A DNA stretch of 64,000 nt from an uncultured Hyphomonas sp. (GCF_963678195.1 NZ_OY782759.1:930001-994000), one strand, 5' to 3'. Positions 52,426 to 61,747 are shown, counted from the stretch's first letter. Numbers and translations are program-made. The notes: a model not told the origin generated them from the letters alone.

Positions 52426-53406
52426 TTAGCTGAACAGGTGCTCGACGGCGGCGCGTTCTTCACGCAGTTCGGCGTCGGTGGCGTCCATCTTGCCGCGCGA
52501 GAAGTCGTTGATCTCCAGGCCCTGAACGATCTCGTACTTGCCGTCCTTGCAGGTGCACGGATAGCCGTAGATCACGCCCGGTTCGATGCCGTAGGAACCA
52601 TCCGCCGGGATGCCCATGGACACCCATTCGCCTTCCGGCGTGCCGAGGGCCCAGCTGCGCATGTGGTCGATGGCGGCCGAAGCAGCCGAAGCAGCCGAGG
52701 AAGCACCGCGGGCCTTGATGATCGCCGCGCCGCGCTGCTGCACGTCCGGGATGAAGGTGCCAGTGTACCAGGCATCGTCGACCATCGGCTTGGCAGCTTC
52801 GCCTTTGACCGTGGCGTGGTGGATGTCCGGATACTGGGTGGCCGAGTGGTTGCCCCAGATGACGACGTTCTTGATGTCGGTGTTGTGCGTGCCGGTCTTC
52901 TCGGCCAGCTGGCTCATCGCGCGGTTATGGTCGAGGCGGACCATGGCGGTGAAGCATTTCGGATCGAGGTCCGGGGCGTTCTGCTGGGCGATGAGCGCGT
53001 TGGTGTTGGCCGGGTTGCCGACGACGAGCACTTTCACGTCACGGGAGGCGTGGTCGTTGATCGCCTTGCCCTGCGGGCCGAAGATGCCGCCGTTTGCGGA
53101 CAGGAGATCCTTGCGCTCCATGCCTTCCTTGCGCGGCATGGCGCCGACGAGGAGGCAGAAGTCCGCATCCTTGAAGGCAACATTCGGATCGTCGGTGGCG
53201 ACAATCTTGTTCAGCAGCGGGAAGGCGCAGTCGTTCAGTTCCATCACGACGCCGTTCAGGGCGCCGAGAGCCGGGGTGATTTCCAGCAGGTGAAGGTCAA
53301 CCGGCTGGTCCGGTCCGAGCATGTCGCCAGCGGCGATGCGGAAGAGGAGGGCGTAACCGATCTGGCCAGCGGCACCGGTGACGGCAACTTTGACAGGCTG
53401 TTTCAC
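52426..53406 (-). CDS. mdh: NAD-dependent malate dehydrogenase (longer, cytosolic-type branch)
   Basis: 326 residues from GTG 53406 ([20 protein letters not shown]), with AAGGAC upstream. It oxidises malate to oxaloacetate. [20 protein letters not shown] is the NAD loop, VRLDHNRAM holds the catalytic Asp-Arg and [10 protein letters not shown] the His. This is the branch related to cytosolic MDH of other lineages, not the short LDH-like Mdh usual in Alphaproteobacteria. It contains [13 protein letters not shown], coded by three near-identical 9-bp units (GCAGCCGAA as written on the plus strand, 52676-52702). The substrate sites seem complete. Confidence 0.93.
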   Translation of the reverse strand: MKQPVKVAVTGAAGQIGYALLFRIAAGDMLGPDQPVDLHLLEITPALGALNGVVMELNDCAFPLLNKIVATDDPNVAFKDADFCLLVGAMPRKEGMERKDLLSANGGIFGPQGKAINDHASRDVKVLVVGNPANTNALIAQQNAPDLDPKCFTAMVRLDHNRAMSQLAEKTGTHNTDIKNVVIWGNHSATQYPDIHHATVKGEAAKPMVDDAWYTGTFIPDVQQRGAAIIKARGASSAASAASAAIDHMRSWALGTPEGEWVSMGIPADGSYGIEPGVIYGYPCTCKDGKYEIVQGLEINDFSRGKMDATDAELREERAAVEHLFS

Positions 53407-53616
53407 GAGGGAGGTCCTTCTTGCAGAGCTGAATTCTGTGGCCTCCACATGGCGAATTTGTCGCCCGAGGGCAAGCCGTGCTGCGCGGATGCCGCAGGTA
53501 TCCGGGGCCTCCGGCGCCTTTATACGTAGGTGTCACAGTGGGCATTCCGCCCCTGATGGCCTATATCGGCGGCAGATTCAGACCGTAAAAGGCCGCTACT
53601 AAGGGACATTCCCGGC

Positions 53617-54288
53617 ATGACCAGCACCACCGACAAGGGCGTTATTCCCCCGAGCCCCAGCGCTGCAGACTATGCGACAGACCCGACGGGCAAGCCGCTG
53701 ATCCAGAATGCTGCAGATCCGTTCCCCTTGTTCAATGACTGGATGGCCGAGGCGCGGGCGAAAGAGCTGAACGACTCCAACGCCATGTCGCTCGCCACGG
53801 TCGACGCAGACGGCATGCCGGATGTGCGCATCGTCCTCCTGAAGGAGGTGACGCCGGCCGGCTTTGTCTTCTTCACCAATCTCGAAAGCGCCAAGGGCCA
53901 GCAGCTGAAGGCAAACCCGGTGGCCGCGCTCGGCTTCCACTGGAAGAGCCTGCGCCGCCAGGTCCGCATCCGCGGCACGGTGGAGCTCGTCCCGGACGCC
54001 GAGGCGGACGAATATTTCGCCACCCGGGCCGCGCAGAGCCGGATCAGCGCCATCGCCTCCGACCAGTCGCGCCCGCTGCCCGACCGCGCCGTTTTTGAAC
54101 AGCGCATTGCGGAACTGTCCGAAATCTATGGCGACGGGCCGGACATTCCGCGCCCCGAATTCTGGGGTGGCTTCCGCCTGACGCCGGTCGAGATCGAGTT
54201 CTGGCAGGACCAGGCCTTCCGCTCGCACGACCGGCTGAAATTCACGCGGACAGGCGACGGCTGGGAAACCGGGCGGCTTTATCCGTAA
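53617..54288 (+). CDS. pdxH: Pyridoxamine 5'-phosphate oxidase
   Basis: 223 residues. It oxidises pyridoxine- or pyridoxamine-phosphate to PLP with FMN and oxygen. FMN and substrate features: MSLATVDADGMPDVRIVLLKEV, FFTNLESAKGQQLKANP, HWKSLRRQVRIRGTVE, and the final RFxR-like HDRLKFTRTGDGWETGRLYP. Full length. PLP is used by the lyase encoded at 5202-6440 among others. A repeat of family B follows. Confidence 0.95.
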   Translation: MTSTTDKGVIPPSPSAADYATDPTGKPLIQNAADPFPLFNDWMAEARAKELNDSNAMSLATVDADGMPDVRIVLLKEVTPAGFVFFTNLESAKGQQLKANPVAALGFHWKSLRRQVRIRGTVELVPDAEADEYFATRAAQSRISAIASDQSRPLPDRAVFEQRIAELSEIYGDGPDIPRPEFWGGFRLTPVEIEFWQDQAFRSHDRLKFTRTGDGWETGRLYP

Positions 54289-54316
54289 CCGGACCCGAAG
54301 TCGGATTTCTAAAGAC

Positions 54317-54452
54317 GCGTCACTCCCGGCGGGCGAAGCCCGTCTGGGAGCCCATCTCCGGACGGTGCAAAGGGCACAACCGGGCATGACGCGCATGCCG
54401 GTTCGTTCAGAGATGGGCCCTCAGACCGCTGCGCGGTCGAGGGTGACGCCTC
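54317..54452. repeat. Repeat family B, inverted pair
   Basis: The left arm GCGTCACTCCC (54317) runs through GGGCGAAGCCC to GGGAGCCCATCTCC. The right arm, AGATGGGCCCTC (54411) to GAGGGTGACGCC, has the same outer design in reverse, with its own inner hairpin GACCGCTGCGCGGTC. Two such units face each other 48 bases apart in the space between pdxH and the next gene. A third unit is at 55633. Confidence 0.75.
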
Positions 54453-54483
54453 ACTTGCAGCGGGCGCGCGCTTTGCTCCGCCC

Positions 54484-54936
54484 TCACACCAGCCCGGTGG
54501 AGGTGCGTTCCACCACCAGGTGGGGCACGCCGTCGCTGGTTTTCGCGAACGATACCCCGGCCGGGGAAATGGTCATGGTGATCCGTTGGCGGAAGTTGGA
54601 AAAACTCTCAAACTCCACCACATCGACCGGCTCGTCGAACTCCAGCGTGACTTCGAAAGCCGTGCCGCCCGCCATTTCGCGGACCGCCAGCACCCGGCCG
54701 TCAAAGGCCTGTTTCAGGTAGCGGCCTGCCACCTGGTCGCCGACCTGCAGCACGACTTCCGGCATGTTCGACAGCCGGGCCGAGGCCGTGTTCCAGTCGC
54801 GATAGCCAAGTTCCTTCGCCACGCATTCCAGCGCTTCGGAATGAGAGACGGGCGTTCCGGCAGCTGCCAGTTCCGTCCGCAATTCACGCGCACGGGCCTT
54901 TGCCTGGTCGCGATTTGAGATCGATAGATAAGACAT
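54484..54936 (-). CDS. Glyoxalase-superfamily-related small protein
   Basis: 150 residues from ATG 54936; AAGGA nine bases upstream favours it over ATG 54945. The start SNRDQAKARARELRTELAAAGTPVSHSEALECVAKELGYRDWN is the helical N-terminal motif found in 'glyoxalase superfamily' proteins of the PF20066 kind. The rest, EVVLQVGDQVAGRYLKQAF onward, is a beta domain with no metal site that I can see. Function unknown; the N-terminal domain may bind DNA or protein. Confidence 0.72.
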   Translation of the reverse strand: MSYLSISNRDQAKARARELRTELAAAGTPVSHSEALECVAKELGYRDWNTASARLSNMPEVVLQVGDQVAGRYLKQAFDGRVLAVREMAGGTAFEVTLEFDEPVDVVEFESFSNFRQRITMTISPAGVSFAKTSDGVPHLVVERTSTGLV

Positions 54937-55221
54937 CGGAATCATCCTTGTCCGGGCAGTCGCTTGTCAGCGGGGCTCGCCTTGCCGCGGGACTGCCGGA
55001 TGGACCGGTGGTTCCGTCGTTTTGTGTCGCGGCGTTCTAACGCCGGGGGATCTTCACCGTAAGACTTGCATCTCGCGAGCGGCAGGCGTCCCAGAGCCTG
55101 CGCGGCACATAAGCCTTCCGGGGCGCAACGTCAATCATTGCCAACACGGACAGGTTCGGGCACCTATTGGCAGTCGGCGTGGCAATTCCTGTCCGCGCTT
55201 TGCATCATTCAGGGGGTATCC

Positions 55222-55599
55222 ATGAAACGTGGCCTGCAGGTTTTTCTCGGCGTCTTTTCGCTCATACCGGTTATCTTTGCCTTGCTCGGTTTTCTGGGCG
55301 GGGCAGGGCGTCTGTCGCCTGAAGGCGTCACCGTCGATCTCGACAATCAGTACCGGTACTTTTCCGGCATGTACCTTGTCGTCGCCTTTCTGCTCTGGTC
55401 GATCATTCCGGCCATCGAGAAGCACGGCCGCACGCTGTACCTGATCAGCGCGGCGATCTTCATCGGCGGGCTTGGCCGTGTCGTATCCTACATGACGATG
55501 GGCGCGCCGTCGCAGGACCTGATGGTCGGCATGGGGATCGAACTGGTCGTGCCGGTGATCTTCGTTGTCTGGCAGCGCGCGGTGGCGGCGAAGGCCTGA
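55222..55599 (+). CDS. DUF4345 family membrane protein
   Basis: 125 residues from ATG 55222, after CAGGGGG. Four membrane helices: VFLGVFSLIPVIFALLGFL (about 7-26), GMYLVVAFLLWSIIPAI (about 49-65), TLYLISAAIFIGGLGRVVSY (about 71-90) and MGIELVVPVIFVVWQ (about 103-118). The pattern around NQYRYFSGMYLVVAFLLW fits DUF4345, of unknown function. The 276 bases upstream, as far as the previous gene, show no other feature. Confidence 0.8.
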   Translation: MKRGLQVFLGVFSLIPVIFALLGFLGGAGRLSPEGVTVDLDNQYRYFSGMYLVVAFLLWSIIPAIEKHGRTLYLISAAIFIGGLGRVVSYMTMGAPSQDLMVGMGIELVVPVIFVVWQRAVAAKA

Positions 55600-55632
55600 C
55601 GCCCGCGCAACCTCTGAAAGCTACCCTGTAAA

Positions 55633-55675
55633 GCGTCACTCCCGACGGGCGTAGCCCGTCTGGGAGCCCATCTCC
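55633..55675. repeat. Repeat family B, single copy
   Basis: GCGTCACTCCC, GACGGGCGTAGCCCGTC (self-pairing) and GGGAGCCCATCTCC, close to the left arm at 54317. It lies between the DUF4345 gene and the GDPD gene, which face each other, so may end both transcripts. Confidence 0.75.
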
Positions 55676-55699
55676 TGACGCCGGCCGGAAATACGGCCC

Positions 55700-56638
55700 C
55701 TACCGTCCGCAGGCCTCCCGGCCGGCATCGTCAGCTGTAATCATGTCGGCCACCCGATAAGGTTCGTCCGTGGCAAGCAGGACCAGCCCGTCGGCGGCCA
55801 TCGCGTCATACTCGCTGGCATCGCCATCGGCGAGATAGAGATCGTCCAGCCGCTCGCCCTTGCGGCCCAGCGTGCCGAAGGCGGGCTCGACACCCACCTG
55901 TTCCAGGCGGGCCCAGGCGGCAGGTTTCGGCTGGTCGGTTCCGGTCCAGCCGATCAGGCGGGTGCGGTCGACGCCCCGGCGTTCCAGTTTGGCGACGTCC
56001 CGGTCGCCATAGGCGGTGGCGGTCATCATCAGATCCGGATTGATGGCGGCGATTTCGGCGGCCTGGTCGTCATTGTAGGAGATGAAGATCACATTCTCCG
56101 CCGCGTCCGCCGCCTTCACCGCAGCGGCAATGTTGCGGAAACTGGTGGTCGGCTTCTTGTCGAGTTCCAGAACCGCGCCGGTCTGCTTCGCCCAGAGCAG
56201 GACGTCGGTCAGTTTCGGCGGGTGGAAGCCCGTGCGTCGGCCGTCATTGTCCTCCAGTTCCAGCCCGCTCATGGTCTCCCAGTCCGTGTCGGAGACATAG
56301 CCACTGCCGGTCGTGGTGCGGTTCAGCCGGTCGTCATGCATCAGGGTCAGCACGCCGTCCTTCGTTTCGGCGACATCGATCTCGAACACGCGGATGCCCT
56401 TGTCGAATCCGTGCTGGAAGGTCTCGATCGCGTTTTCGGGGAATCCTGTGTCCGGTCCGCCGCGATGGGCGGCAATGACCATGCCCTTATTCTTGCGCAG
56501 GCAGTCAAAATATTCCGGCAAAGGGAGTGCAGGGGAGGAAATTGTTGCGGTCTCTCCACCGGTTTCCTGAGGGGGCGTCTGAGCTGCGCCACAGGCCGTC
56601 AGGGCCAGCGACATCACGGAAAATGCAAATCTTTTCAT
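55700..56638 (-). CDS. Glycerophosphodiester phosphodiesterase, lipoprotein
   Basis: 312 residues from ATG 56638. Lipobox LTAC (Cys16) puts it on the periplasmic face. The GDPD TIM barrel motifs AAHRGGPDTGFPENAIETF and EIDVAETKDGVLTLMHDDRL carry the two histidines and acidic metal ligands. It would cut glycerophosphodiesters into glycerol-3-phosphate and an alcohol, feeding on phospholipid breakdown products. Divergent from the acyl-CoA ligase, 101 bp apart. Confidence 0.93.
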   Translation of the reverse strand: MKRFAFSVMSLALTACGAAQTPPQETGGETATISSPALPLPEYFDCLRKNKGMVIAAHRGGPDTGFPENAIETFQHGFDKGIRVFEIDVAETKDGVLTLMHDDRLNRTTTGSGYVSDTDWETMSGLELEDNDGRRTGFHPPKLTDVLLWAKQTGAVLELDKKPTTSFRNIAAAVKAADAAENVIFISYNDDQAAEIAAINPDLMMTATAYGDRDVAKLERRGVDRTRLIGWTGTDQPKPAAWARLEQVGVEPAFGTLGRKGERLDDLYLADGDASEYDAMAADGLVLLATDEPYRVADMITADDAGREACGR

Positions 56639-56739
56639 GGTGCGGTCCTCAATTCCTTGCCTCGCGTCATCCGCGCGAATACACACACTTCGGTTACAGG
56701 ACAATGACGCCGCGGCAGGCGCGCAAAGGAGGACACCGC

Positions 56740-58365
56740 ATGAAAGGTCTGATGCAGGACTGGCAGCTCACCACGAACAAGATTCTTGAGCACGCAAAAC
56801 GGATCAACCCGACCCGCGAGATCATCACGCGCCGCGTCGAAGGCAATATCGAGCGCACCACCTATGGCGAGCTGTTCGACATGTCGAAACAGGTGTCGAC
56901 CGCGCTGCAGGATGAAGGCATCGGCCATGGCGACCGCGTCGCGACGCTCGGCTGGAACTCAGAGCGTCACATGGCCACCTGGTATGGGGCCATGGGCATC
57001 GGCGCCGTGCTGCACACGGTGAACCCGCGCCTCCACCCGGAGCAGATCGCCTGGATCATCAACCATGCCGAAGACAAGGTGCTGGTTTTCGACAAGTCCT
57101 TCCTGCCCATCGTCGAGGCGATCAAGGACAATATCCCGACGGTGAAGTCCTTCGTCATCTATGCCGGCGCCGACACGATGCCGGAGAACACGCTGGGCGC
57201 CGTGCCGTTCGATATCTGGATCGACGGCCGCTCGCAGAATGTACGCTGGGGCGACTTCCCGGAAGATACCGCCTGCGGTCTCTGCTACACGTCCGGCACG
57301 ACCGGCGACCCGAAAGGCGTGCTCTATTCGCACCGTTCCAACGTGCTGCACACGATGATCACGATGCAGCGCGATGCCATCGGCATGGGCGCGAACGATG
57401 TCGTGCTGCCGGTTGTGCCGATGTTCCACGCCAATGCCTGGGGCCTGACCTTCAGCTGCCCGGCCACCGGCGCCAACATGGTCATGCCCGGCGCGCAGAT
57501 GGACGGCGCCTCAATCTATGAATTGCTCGACACGGAAAAGGTGACCATTACCGCCGCCGTGCCGACCGTCTGGCTGATGCTGCTGACCCACCTCCAGCAG
57601 AACGACCTCAAGCTGCCGCACCTGCAGAAAGTGATCATCGGCGGCTCGGCCGTGCCGGAGAAGATCCTGCGCGCCTTCGAGGAAGACTATGAAGTCGATG
57701 TCGTCCACGCCTGGGGCATGACGGAAACCTCGCCGCTCGGTACGCTGGGCACGCTGCCGCCGCACATGCTGGATGCCGACATCGACACCCGCATGGCGCA
57801 GAAGCTGAAGCAGGGCCGTCCGCCCTTCGGCGTCGAGCTGAAGATTGTCGATGACGAACATAATGATGTGGCCTGGGACGGCGAGACGTCCGGCCGCCTT
57901 CTGGTTCGCGGACCGGGCATCGCGGCGGCCTACTTCAAGGGCGCCGGCGGCAAGGTGGTGGACGAAGACAACTGGTTCGACACCGGGGACGTGGCGAACA
58001 TGGACCAGTACGGCACGATGCAGATCACCGACCGCGCCAAGGACGTGATCAAGTCCGGTGGGGAGTGGATCTCCTCCATCGACATCGAGAACATCGCGGT
58101 TGGCCATCCGAAAGTTGCCAACGCCGCCGCCATCGGCATCCATCACCCGAAATGGGACGAGCGTCCGCTGCTGATCATCCAGCCGGCCGAAGGGGAAAAT
58201 CCGACCAAGGAAGAAATCTTCAAGGCGCTGGAAGGCAAGATCGCCAAATGGTGGACGCCGGATGACATCGCCTTTGTCGACAGCATTCCGCTGGGCGCCA
58301 CGGGCAAGATCAACAAGCTGGCCCTGCGCGACACGTTCAAGGACTACAAGCTGCCGACGGCGTAA
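56740..58365 (+). CDS. Medium/long-chain acyl-CoA synthetase (AlkK-like)
   Basis: 541 residues from ATG 56740, with AAAGGAGG upstream. An AMP-forming enzyme that activates fatty acids with ATP and CoA. Core motifs: [19 protein letters not shown] (about 182-200), [42 protein letters not shown] and the C-terminal lysine in [31 protein letters not shown] is the AlkK/FadD13-type start. The SDR gene begins six bases later, so both steps probably serve one fatty-acid or acyl-CoA pathway. Confidence 0.93.
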   Translation: MKGLMQDWQLTTNKILEHAKRINPTREIITRRVEGNIERTTYGELFDMSKQVSTALQDEGIGHGDRVATLGWNSERHMATWYGAMGIGAVLHTVNPRLHPEQIAWIINHAEDKVLVFDKSFLPIVEAIKDNIPTVKSFVIYAGADTMPENTLGAVPFDIWIDGRSQNVRWGDFPEDTACGLCYTSGTTGDPKGVLYSHRSNVLHTMITMQRDAIGMGANDVVLPVVPMFHANAWGLTFSCPATGANMVMPGAQMDGASIYELLDTEKVTITAAVPTVWLMLLTHLQQNDLKLPHLQKVIIGGSAVPEKILRAFEEDYEVDVVHAWGMTETSPLGTLGTLPPHMLDADIDTRMAQKLKQGRPPFGVELKIVDDEHNDVAWDGETSGRLLVRGPGIAAAYFKGAGGKVVDEDNWFDTGDVANMDQYGTMQITDRAKDVIKSGGEWISSIDIENIAVGHPKVANAAAIGIHHPKWDERPLLIIQPAEGENPTKEEIFKALEGKIAKWWTPDDIAFVDSIPLGATGKINKLALRDTFKDYKLPTA

Positions 58366-58370
58366 GCGTC

Positions 58371-59144
58371 ATGGATCTTGGTCTGACGGATAAAGTGGTC
58401 TTTGTCGCCGGCGCCAGCCGCGGCATCGGCCTCGGCATTGTCGAAGCCCTTCTGGCCGAAGGGGCCAAGGTCGCCATGGCGGCACGCGGGGCTGACGCGC
58501 TGGAAGAACAGCGTGCCCGCCTCGCCGCCCAATATGGCGAACACAGGGTCTGGGCCCGGGCAGGGGATCTGCGCGACTCCAAAACCATCGACGACATGGT
58601 CGAGGCGATCGAGCATGAGTTCGATCCGCTCTGGGGCGCCGTCGCCAATGTCGGGCTGCACCCGTGCCCGCCCGGCTATGAGGTGGACGACGAGACCTGG
58701 ACGGCGGGCCTGCAGCAGAATCTCGACAGCGCCTTCCGTCTTGCCCGGTCCAGCCTGCGCCGGATGGAGCCGCGCGGCGAGGGCTCGATCCTGATGATCT
58801 CCTCCATTGCGGGCCTTGGCGCGCTCGGCACGCCGGTCACCTATGGCACGTCGAAAGCGGCGATGAACCACCTCGCCAAGGAACTCGCCCGCGTGGCGGG
58901 GCCGTCCGGCGTACGGGTGAATGCGATTGCGCCCGGCAACATCATCTTCCCGGGCGGCGACTGGGAAGAACGCTCCACCGGCCCGCGCGGCGACGCCTGG
59001 AACCGCTGGATCCGCCGGGAAGTGCCGCTGCAGCGTTTCGGCAAGCCGGACGAGATCGGTTCTGCCGCCGCCTACCTGCTGAGCCCGCTGGCCAGCTTCA
59101 TCACCGGTGCCATCCTGCCGGTGGACGGCGGCCAGACAAAGTAG
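58371..59144 (+). CDS. Short-chain dehydrogenase/reductase paired with the acyl-CoA ligase
   Basis: 257 residues. GASRGIGLGIVEALL (about 14-28) binds the nucleotide; Ser in MISSIAGLGALG and YGTSKAAMNH provide the catalytic residues; ASFITGAILPVDGG closes the fold. The usual NNAG is replaced by VANVG, a change found in some SDR branches. Six bases separate it from the ligase, so the two are one operon. A 3-hydroxyacyl or related substrate is likely (inference). Confidence 0.91.
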   Translation: MDLGLTDKVVFVAGASRGIGLGIVEALLAEGAKVAMAARGADALEEQRARLAAQYGEHRVWARAGDLRDSKTIDDMVEAIEHEFDPLWGAVANVGLHPCPPGYEVDDETWTAGLQQNLDSAFRLARSSLRRMEPRGEGSILMISSIAGLGALGTPVTYGTSKAAMNHLAKELARVAGPSGVRVNAIAPGNIIFPGGDWEERSTGPRGDAWNRWIRREVPLQRFGKPDEIGSAAAYLLSPLASFITGAILPVDGGQTK

Positions 59145-59177
59145 GAATTGGCGAAATAAGCGTCGTCGAATTGGGCC

Positions 59178-59600
59178 TCAGCCCTCGTCGGTCACATGGA
59201 TCGACGGGTCGGGCTCCTGAATGCTGATCAGATAGCTCAGCAACAGGTCTGTGCTCTTCGGGCCGAACTGGAATTGCGGCATGTCCGGATGGCCGACTTT
59301 CAGCCCGTCGCGGAAATCCTCGGCCAGCGCGTCGCCATCATAATCGGCCAGGATATAGCGCAGCGCCGGGGCATCCGTGCGCCGGGCCTCTTCTCCGTCA
59401 ATGCCGTGGCAGTCAGCGCATTGGGAGGAGGCGACCTGGCGGCCAAGCGCGATTTCCTCGGTCACGGGCAGGCCGGTCAGGCCCAGTTCCTCTGCCTCCT
59501 GTGCCTGCACCTCGGCAATTTCCGGTTCATAGGGCGATGTCTGCACGCAGCCCATCAGGGGCAGGGACAGCGGAACGAGGGCATAGATCAGGCGGCGCAT
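59178..59600 (-). CDS. Mono-haem cytochrome c lipoprotein (copy 1)
   Basis: 140 residues from ATG 59600, after AAAGGAG. Lipobox LMGC (Cys18) and the haem site CADCHG predict a membrane-tethered periplasmic electron carrier. The axial Met is in GHPDMPQFQFGP. Its C-terminal half is about 60 percent identical by eye to the neighbour at 59711. Electron donor and acceptor unknown; it could link the bc1 complex to an oxidase. The N-terminal segment between anchor and haem is longer than in copy 2. Confidence 0.9.
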   Translation of the reverse strand: MRRLIYALVPLSLPLMGCVQTSPYEPEIAEVQAQEAEELGLTGLPVTEEIALGRQVASSQCADCHGIDGEEARRTDAPALRYILADYDGDALAEDFRDGLKVGHPDMPQFQFGPKSTDLLLSYLISIQEPDPSIHVTDEG

Positions 59601-59710
59601 GACGCTCTCCTTTACCAGACAAGCGCGTATGATCGCGCGATGCGGCGCCGAACGCAATTCGTGAATGTTACGGATGTCACCCGGCCGCCATCACAGCCGG
59701 ATCAATCCGG

Positions 59711-60067
59711 TCAGCCTTCTGCGGGCTCAGGCTCCTGAATGCTCTTGAGATAGGTCAGCAGCACATCGGCGCCGAGCGGTCCGAAATGGAATTGCGGCAT
59801 GTCCGGGTGGCCGACTTTCAGGCCTTCCTCGAAGTTCTCGTGCAGCGTGTCGGCATCGTAATTGTTCAGCACATAGCGCAGGGCTGGCGTATCGGCACGC
59901 AAGGCATCCTGCTGGTCGAGGCCGTGGCAGTTGGCACAGACGGCGGACGCGACGCCGCGGCCTTCATCGATCTGTTGAGACAGCGGGGCCTTCTGGGACT
60001 CCCGAATTTCCATCGCCTCGCACCCGGCAAGGGCGAGCGGAATGAGAATGATACTCAGTTTACGCAT
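59711..60067 (-). CDS. Mono-haem cytochrome c lipoprotein (copy 2)
   Basis: 118 residues. LALAGC (Cys16) lipobox, haem site CANCHG and Met ligand in GHPDMPQFHFGP. A tandem paralogue of 59178-59600, from which it is separated by 110 bases, so each may have its own promoter. Both lack any fused domain. A duplicated c-type carrier suggests two levels of redox potential or expression conditions. Confidence 0.9.
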   Translation of the reverse strand: MRKLSIILIPLALAGCEAMEIRESQKAPLSQQIDEGRGVASAVCANCHGLDQQDALRADTPALRYVLNNYDADTLHENFEEGLKVGHPDMPQFHFGPLGADVLLTYLKSIQEPEPAEG

Positions 60068-60273
60068 AATATTTCCTCCCGTTTATTATTGACCGCAGTG
60101 TCTCAGAGAAACGCCCTTCCGGCAATTGAGGAGATTTACGGGGCAGGGGCTGGGCGTTCAGCTTACACCCCGCCGTAATCGGCTCATGATCCGCCATAGT
60201 CCGGTATGGTCATGGCAGGTCATGCAGGGGTATGTGTGTGCATGAAAGTCGTGTTTAGGATGACGGCACACCT

Positions 60274-60302
60274 GGTGGGTATCGGCTCCGCCTCAACCCA
60301 CC
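60274..60302. repeat. Repeat family D, left copy
   Basis: GGTGGGTATCG, a short GC-rich loop, then CAACCCACC: a hairpin of seven or more pairs, followed by CTACG. Its mate at 61044 is in the opposite direction. The two enclose the AT-rich gene at 60331. Confidence 0.75.
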
Positions 60303-60330
60303 CTACGCTTGCTTGGGACGGTTAAATGAG

Positions 60331-61023
60331 ATGAAAGAGTTGTATTCAGGAAAATTTGCGCCAATCACCGATACGATTGGTTTCCTGCACTGCGATGCCA
60401 AGCGTGCGGTTGCCGCATTCCTTGATTGGCAAAATGATATTCAGAGCACGAGAGGAGTGGCGTTATCTGCCTCGTGCATTGCAGGCGATTTCTCATCTGC
60501 GATCAAAGCACTTCTTCCGCTCACAAGTGTGGAGCGGCGTCGGTATTTATTCGCACCAACGGATTCAAATTGGACTGTATTCTTGGATAATGGCCATAAA
60601 GGTACGGATGCATTTTCGCATCTTTCCTATTTGGCAGAAAAACTCGCCTGCAAGGCGGTGCGAATGACATATGTTTCAGAAGGTAGCGAAGATCGTTATC
60701 CCGCTACAATACTTGAAATATATGGTCCGTATAAAACGGACTTTCTAAATATTGTCCGCTCGATATCCTGTGCAGTTGATGGGGGAAGATGGGTGTTCTC
60801 TGCGGAAGGTGAGGTCCAGCCCTTTGAAAGCGTAGAGAGATATGCGGAAAGGTTGATTAAGAATCGTTTTCCCGGAGAGATGCTTGAGACATACTTGTCT
60901 CAATTGGGCATCCGCGCCTTCGAAGAAGGATTTTATATGCCGAGCAATATGCAAGCCACGCTAGTGAAAAAAGAAGGCCCGATAGCGCCGTCTGCTAGAG
61001 AGTTCGAATTGATATGTAAATAA
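60331..61023 (+). CDS. AT-rich orphan protein in a repeat-bounded cassette
   Basis: 230 residues from ATG 60331 (MKELYSGKFAPITDT); a TTG at 60313 is possible. G+C content is near 45 percent by eye, while flanking genes are near 63 percent, a strong sign of horizontal transfer. The protein appears soluble, of mixed helix and strand, with the segments VRMTYVSEGSEDRYPATILEI and GGRWVFSAEGEVQPFE. I recognise no domain. A lone gene between inverted palindromes is often a toxin-antitoxin, immunity or defence cargo, but no partner gene is present here. Confidence 0.75.
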   Translation: MKELYSGKFAPITDTIGFLHCDAKRAVAAFLDWQNDIQSTRGVALSASCIAGDFSSAIKALLPLTSVERRRYLFAPTDSNWTVFLDNGHKGTDAFSHLSYLAEKLACKAVRMTYVSEGSEDRYPATILEIYGPYKTDFLNIVRSISCAVDGGRWVFSAEGEVQPFESVERYAERLIKNRFPGEMLETYLSQLGIRAFEEGFYMPSNMQATLVKKEGPIAPSAREFELICK

Positions 61024-61043
61024 AGTGCGTGGAAGATAGATAA

Positions 61044-61070
61044 GGTGGGATAAGCAAAGCGATACCCACC
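61044..61070. repeat. Repeat family D, right copy (inverted)
   Basis: In reverse it reads GGTGGGTATCG, CTTTGC, TTATCCCACC, matching the left copy at 60274 in the outer arms. It lies 20 bases after the orphan gene's stop codon. Confidence 0.75.
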
Positions 61071-61156
61071 ACCCGCATGCCCGGACTTGTTGCGCAGCAC
61101 ACGGAAATCCGGCACCTCTATCCTCCCGGATAACCTCCCATGGCAATCTTCCTGCC

Positions 61157-61747
61157 ATGACAGACCGCACCGATTTCTTCTCTCAGGCTTACTACACGAT
61201 CGCCCGCGCCATTGCCGAGGCGGGCGTGAATGTGGACCTGTTCAAGAATCCTCAGACGATTGCGCAATCGGTGAACCGGCGCGTGCGGGCGGAGCTGAAG
61301 CGGCTCGCCGTTCTGCTCCGCCGTCTGATCTTTCTGGAAGCATTGTGGTTGGAGCTCGCACCGCTGACGCCCCGCATCGGCAGCAATTATTACGAACCGA
61401 AGAAGCCGGACGCCGAGTACCGCTACGTCTTCACCATGGTGCCTGCGCCCTCCCGCCCATGCCCGCACTTTATGAAGGGGCCGGTGACGGCGCCCATGCG
61501 CGGCCCTGTGCCGGCGGCGCCCCTGATCGCGCGGTGGCAGGCCATGCTCGACACGCTGAAGCATCACAAGCGCCGCGCGAAATGCCTCGCTCGCACGATC
61601 CAGCGCTGGCAGGCGGCGGGTGAGGCCCGGCCGCATGTGCCGCCCATTCCGCGCAGCCACCGCATGCCGGCTGCGCTGGCTCTCGTCTCGGGCGGGTTGA
61701 CGGTGCAGCTGATCGACGCGCTGAAACGCTGGCCGGATTCGAGCTGA
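61157..61747 (+). CDS. Basic helical protein of unknown function
   Basis: 196 residues. MTDRTDFFSQAYYTIARAIAEAGV starts a helical domain, followed by a strongly basic stretch (SVNRRVRAELKRLAVLLRRL), a Pro-rich centre PVTAPMRGPVPAAP, and a second basic helix LKHHKRRAKCLARTIQRWQ. The charge suggests DNA or RNA contact. No signal peptide. It could be lineage-specific; I do not recognise it. The next 365 bases contain repeat families C and A and otherwise nothing visible. Confidence 0.7.
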   Translation: MTDRTDFFSQAYYTIARAIAEAGVNVDLFKNPQTIAQSVNRRVRAELKRLAVLLRRLIFLEALWLELAPLTPRIGSNYYEPKKPDAEYRYVFTMVPAPSRPCPHFMKGPVTAPMRGPVPAAPLIARWQAMLDTLKHHKRRAKCLARTIQRWQAAGEARPHVPPIPRSHRMPAALALVSGGLTVQLIDALKRWPDSS

